A stretch of DNA of 11,253 bases from Actinomycetota bacterium (GTDB lineage Bacteria > Actinomycetota > Actinomycetes > Actinomycetales > Angustibacteraceae): positions 1-11,253 of the forward strand of contig JACMOY010000141.1 of the NCBI GenBank assembly GCA_014377795.1. Reading direction: 5' to 3'. The notes below the pieces were generated by a model. It saw nothing but the letters and a program-made list of their open reading frames with translations. It was not told the origin of the DNA and did no database searches. Positions 6,833 to 11,253 of the stretch are shown here, piece by piece. Positions within the stretch are counted from its first letter, which is position 1. Every line of letters begins with the position of its first letter. A program made the translations under genes and the position numbers.

Positions 6833-7096
6833 TCACAGATGCGCGTAGACGTCCGGCAGGGTCAGGCCGCTGGCCAGCATCAGCACCTGCAGGTGGTACA
6901 GCAGCTGGCTGATCTCCTCTGCGGTGCGCTCGGCCCCCTCGTGCTCGGCGGCCATCCAGACCTCGGCGGCCTCCTCGACGACCTTCTTGCCGATGGCGTG
7001 CACCCCGGCGTCCAGCTCGGCGACGGTGCCCGAACCCGCCGGGCGGGTCGTCGCCTTCTCGCTGAGCTCGGCGAACAGCGCGTCGAAGGTCTTCAC
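6833..7096 (-). CDS. hisE: Phosphoribosyl-ATP pyrophosphatase
   Basis: HisE hydrolyses phosphoribosyl-ATP to phosphoribosyl-AMP, the second step of histidine synthesis. The 87-residue product begins [14 protein letters not shown] and has the metal-binding MazG-like helix pattern [15 protein letters not shown] with Glu41, Glu42 and Glu45, followed by [14 protein letters not shown]. Its length is right for a stand-alone HisE; the HisI cyclohydrolase is therefore encoded elsewhere. The start is GTG at 7096, 11 bases after the upstream FAD oxidoreductase gene; no strong Shine-Dalgarno is visible. It precedes hisG, the usual actinobacterial order. Confidence 0.95.
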   Translation of the reverse strand: MKTFDALFAELSEKATTRPAGSGTVAELDAGVHAIGKKVVEEAAEVWMAAEHEGAERTAEEISQLLYHLQVLMLASGLTLPDVYAHL

Positions 7097-7107
7097 AAGC
7101 GCCCAGG

Positions 7108-8054
7108 CTACCCGTGCGCCGCCGCGCCGAGCCGCGACGCCAGCTCGCGGGCGAGCAGCCGGCCGCTCTCGAACGCCGCCTCGACCCGCGGCCGGGTCGA
7201 CCAGCCGTCACCACAGCGGCCCACGAGGTCGTCCCCGAGGTGCCACGGCTGCTCGCGCGTCGAGGCCGGCTGGGCGTAGGTCCAGCGGTGCACGAACGTC
7301 CAGGTGGTGCGGTCGGCGAGGTCGGCGACACCGGTGACCCGGGCCAGGGCCGCCAGCATCGTCGCCGTGGCACCCGCGGGCTCGGCCAGGTGGGCCCGGG
7401 CCAGGCCCGCCGTCGAGCGCGCCACCAGGACGGGCGCCCCGTCGCCGCGCCGGGCGCCGTCGTCCGCGACGAACGTGATCGACGGGTCGTCGTGCACGAA
7501 GGCGGCGTCCAGCTGGGGCCAGCTGCGCCGGTCGAAACCGGCGGCCAGCACCAGGGCGGGCGTGTAGTCGGTCAGGGTGTCCGCGACGTCGAGCAGCCGG
7601 GCCGCCTGGGGGTCGGGCATCGCCAGCACCACGGCCGACGCCGGTTCGCCGTCGACGAGGCCGGGGGCGACCCGCTCGACGACGTGGTCGCTGACGACGT
7701 CCAGCCCGCGCGCGAGGTCGACGACCAGCGACCGCAGGCCCGCCGTCGCGGCCCAGCGCACCGGCCCGGCCTTGGTGCCCTCGAGCCCGTCCGGACCGGC
7801 CAGGTGGAACGTGTCGGTCCACGTCCGGGCCAGTCCGCGCTCGCGCCAGTCCTCGACGACCGCCGCGAACGCGGGCTCACCGACGGTGAAGTACGACGCG
7901 CCGGTGTCGACGGCGTGCCCGTCGACGGTGCGCACGGCCATCCGCCCACCCACCCGGCCACCGCGGTCGAGCACCCGCACCGGCAACCCAGCGGCCGCGA
8001 GCTCGCGGGCGCAGGCGACGCCCGCGATACCGGCACCGACCACCACGACCGGGT

Positions 8055-8058
<4 letters not shown>
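7108..8058 (-). CDS. Renalase-like FAD-dependent oxidoreductase
   Basis: A 316-residue flavoprotein of the NAD(P)/FAD-binding type. The N-terminal Rossmann motif VVGAGIAG has Gly8, Gly10 and Gly13, with the ribose-binding acid Asp31 at the end of the second strand, then GGRVGGRM at 33-40 and DTGASYFTV near 51-59. The C-terminus has [19 protein letters not shown], the second flavin-contacting block. This arrangement resembles renalase and related bacterial amine-oxidase-fold enzymes; the substrate cannot be told from sequence. The GTG start at 8058 overlaps the fbiC stop as GTGA, so its translation is probably coupled to FbiC, which hints at, but does not prove, a link to deazaflavin metabolism. 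hisE follows 11 bases later. No signal peptide is seen, so it should be cytoplasmic. Confidence 0.82.
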
Positions 8059-10607
<2,549 letters not shown>

Positions 10608-10616
10608 CGCGCGAGC

Positions 10617-11090
10617 CTATGCCCCGCCGAGGGCCGCCAGCGTGGCGGCCGTCGCGACGGCCGCGGTCGCCGCCTCGTGACCCTTGTCCTCGTGCGAACC
10701 GGGCAACCCGGCCCGGTCCAGCGCCTGCGCCTCGTCGTCGCAGGTGAGCAGACCGAAGCCGACGGGCACGCCCGTGCGGACGCTGACGTCGGTCAGCGCG
10801 TTGGTCGCGCCGGCGCAGACGTACCCGAAGTGCGGTGTGCCACCGCGGATGACCACACCCAGTGCCACGACGGCGTCGACGCCCGGGGCGAGCCGGGCCG
10901 CGGCGACCGGCAGCTCGAACGCCCCCGGCACCCGCACCACCACGACGTCGGTGACCCCGGCGCCCGCGAGGCCACGGCGGGCGCCGTCCAACAGTCCCTG
11001 CATCACCGCCTCGTGCCACCACGCCGCCACGACCGCGACCCGCAGCCCTCGCCCGTCCGCCGTCAGCGCCGCCGCGCCCGAGCCGCTCAC
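10617..11090 (-). CDS. ribH: 6,7-dimethyl-8-ribityllumazine synthase
   Basis: RibH condenses 5-amino-6-ribitylamino-uracil with 3,4-dihydroxy-2-butanone 4-phosphate, the penultimate step to riboflavin. The 157-residue product shows the substrate-binding [14 protein letters not shown] segment near 24-37 in the actinobacterial Trp-His form, VPGAFELPV at 54-62, [14 protein letters not shown] with catalytic His87, [16 protein letters not shown], and the C-terminal [10 protein letters not shown] helix. Such proteins assemble into pentamers or icosahedral shells. The GTG start at 11090 forms a GTGA overlap with the stop of the upstream GTP cyclohydrolase II gene, so the two are probably translationally coupled. 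fbiC follows 9 bases after its TAG stop. Confidence 0.96.
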   Translation of the reverse strand: MSGSGAAALTADGRGLRVAVVAAWWHEAVMQGLLDGARRGLAGAGVTDVVVVRVPGAFELPVAAARLAPGVDAVVALGVVIRGGTPHFGYVCAGATNALTDVSVRTGVPVGFGLLTCDDEAQALDRAGLPGSHEDKGHEAATAAVATAATLAALGGA

Positions 11091-11253
11091 GCCGGCCGCC
11101 GCTCGGTCCGACCCGGGTCGACCCGCGCGGGCAGGTCGTGACCCATCCGCTCGCGCTTGGTCTCGAGGTAGGCCTCGTTGTGGACCGTGGCCGCCGACAC
11201 CAGCGGCAGCCTGTCGACGACGTCCACGCCGTGCGCGGCCAGTCCCTCGACCT
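11087..11253 (-). CDS. ribA: GTP cyclohydrolase II, C-terminal end (RibA or RibBA; 5' part beyond window)
   Basis: Only the last 55 codons plus two bases are visible. They read as the C-terminal tail of GTP cyclohydrolase II: a Gly-Val helix end, then [12 protein letters not shown], then [17 protein letters not shown], followed by a short Arg/Pro-rich tail and TGA. GTP cyclohydrolase II opens the imidazole ring of GTP in the first step towards riboflavin and, through the shared pyrimidine, towards Fo. In Actinomycetota it is often fused behind a DHBP synthase (RibBA), but the N-terminal half is outside the window so the fusion cannot be judged. Its stop overlaps the ribH start by four bases. 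Confidence 0.88.
   Translation of the reverse strand, partial: VEGLAAHGVDVVDRLPLVSAATVHNEAYLETKRERMGHDLPARVDPGRTERRPA

Noticed and set aside
5945..7279. Long plus-strand open frame (444 codons) opposite hisG, hisE and the oxidoreductase end
   Set aside because: It crosses three well-supported minus-strand genes and has no motif; a GC-driven shadow.

Overview
The window is very GC-rich, with strong third-position G/C, mostly GTG start codons and tight gene packing. Together with a fused two-domain FbiC, an actinobacterial-type RibH and a long-form HisG beside a separate HisE, this points to a high-GC Actinomycetota. The order or genus cannot be fixed from the sequence. Coding density is near complete: no gene-free stretch exceeds about 100 bases, and I see no tRNA, rRNA, CRISPR array, insertion sequence or phage gene.

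Left part (1-4112): an exported clan GH-A glycoside hydrolase runs off the left edge on the minus strand. Divergent from it is a two-gene plus-strand unit: a uridine-kinase-like P-loop protein, overlapped by a FUSC/aromatic-acid-exporter-type membrane protein. A second, lipoprotein version of the same hydrolase family follows on the plus strand. The two hydrolases share blocks around both predicted catalytic glutamates, so they are paralogues flanking the kinase/FUSC pair.

Right part (4122-11253): nine genes in a row lie on the minus strand with gaps of at most 54 bases. In transcription order they are the C-terminal end of GTP cyclohydrolase II (ribA/ribBA), ribH, fbiC, a renalase-like FAD oxidoreductase, hisE, hisG, a small membrane PH-domain protein, pxpA and a MobA/MocA-like nucleotidyltransferase. 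RibA opens the riboflavin pathway. RibH and FbiC both consume 5-amino-6-ribitylamino-uracil, RibH for riboflavin and FbiC for the deazaflavin Fo of coenzyme F420, so the operon holds both exits from one branch point. HisG and HisE catalyse the first two steps of histidine synthesis. PxpA is the A subunit of 5-oxoprolinase, but PxpB and PxpC are not in the window.

Most of this is recognisable primary metabolism. I found no clear new defence or mobile system. The points most worth a second look are the ribH-fbiC branch-point arrangement with a translationally coupled FAD oxidoreductase, the flanking paralogous hydrolases, the orphan pxpA, and the prevalence of GTG starts and GTGA gene junctions.
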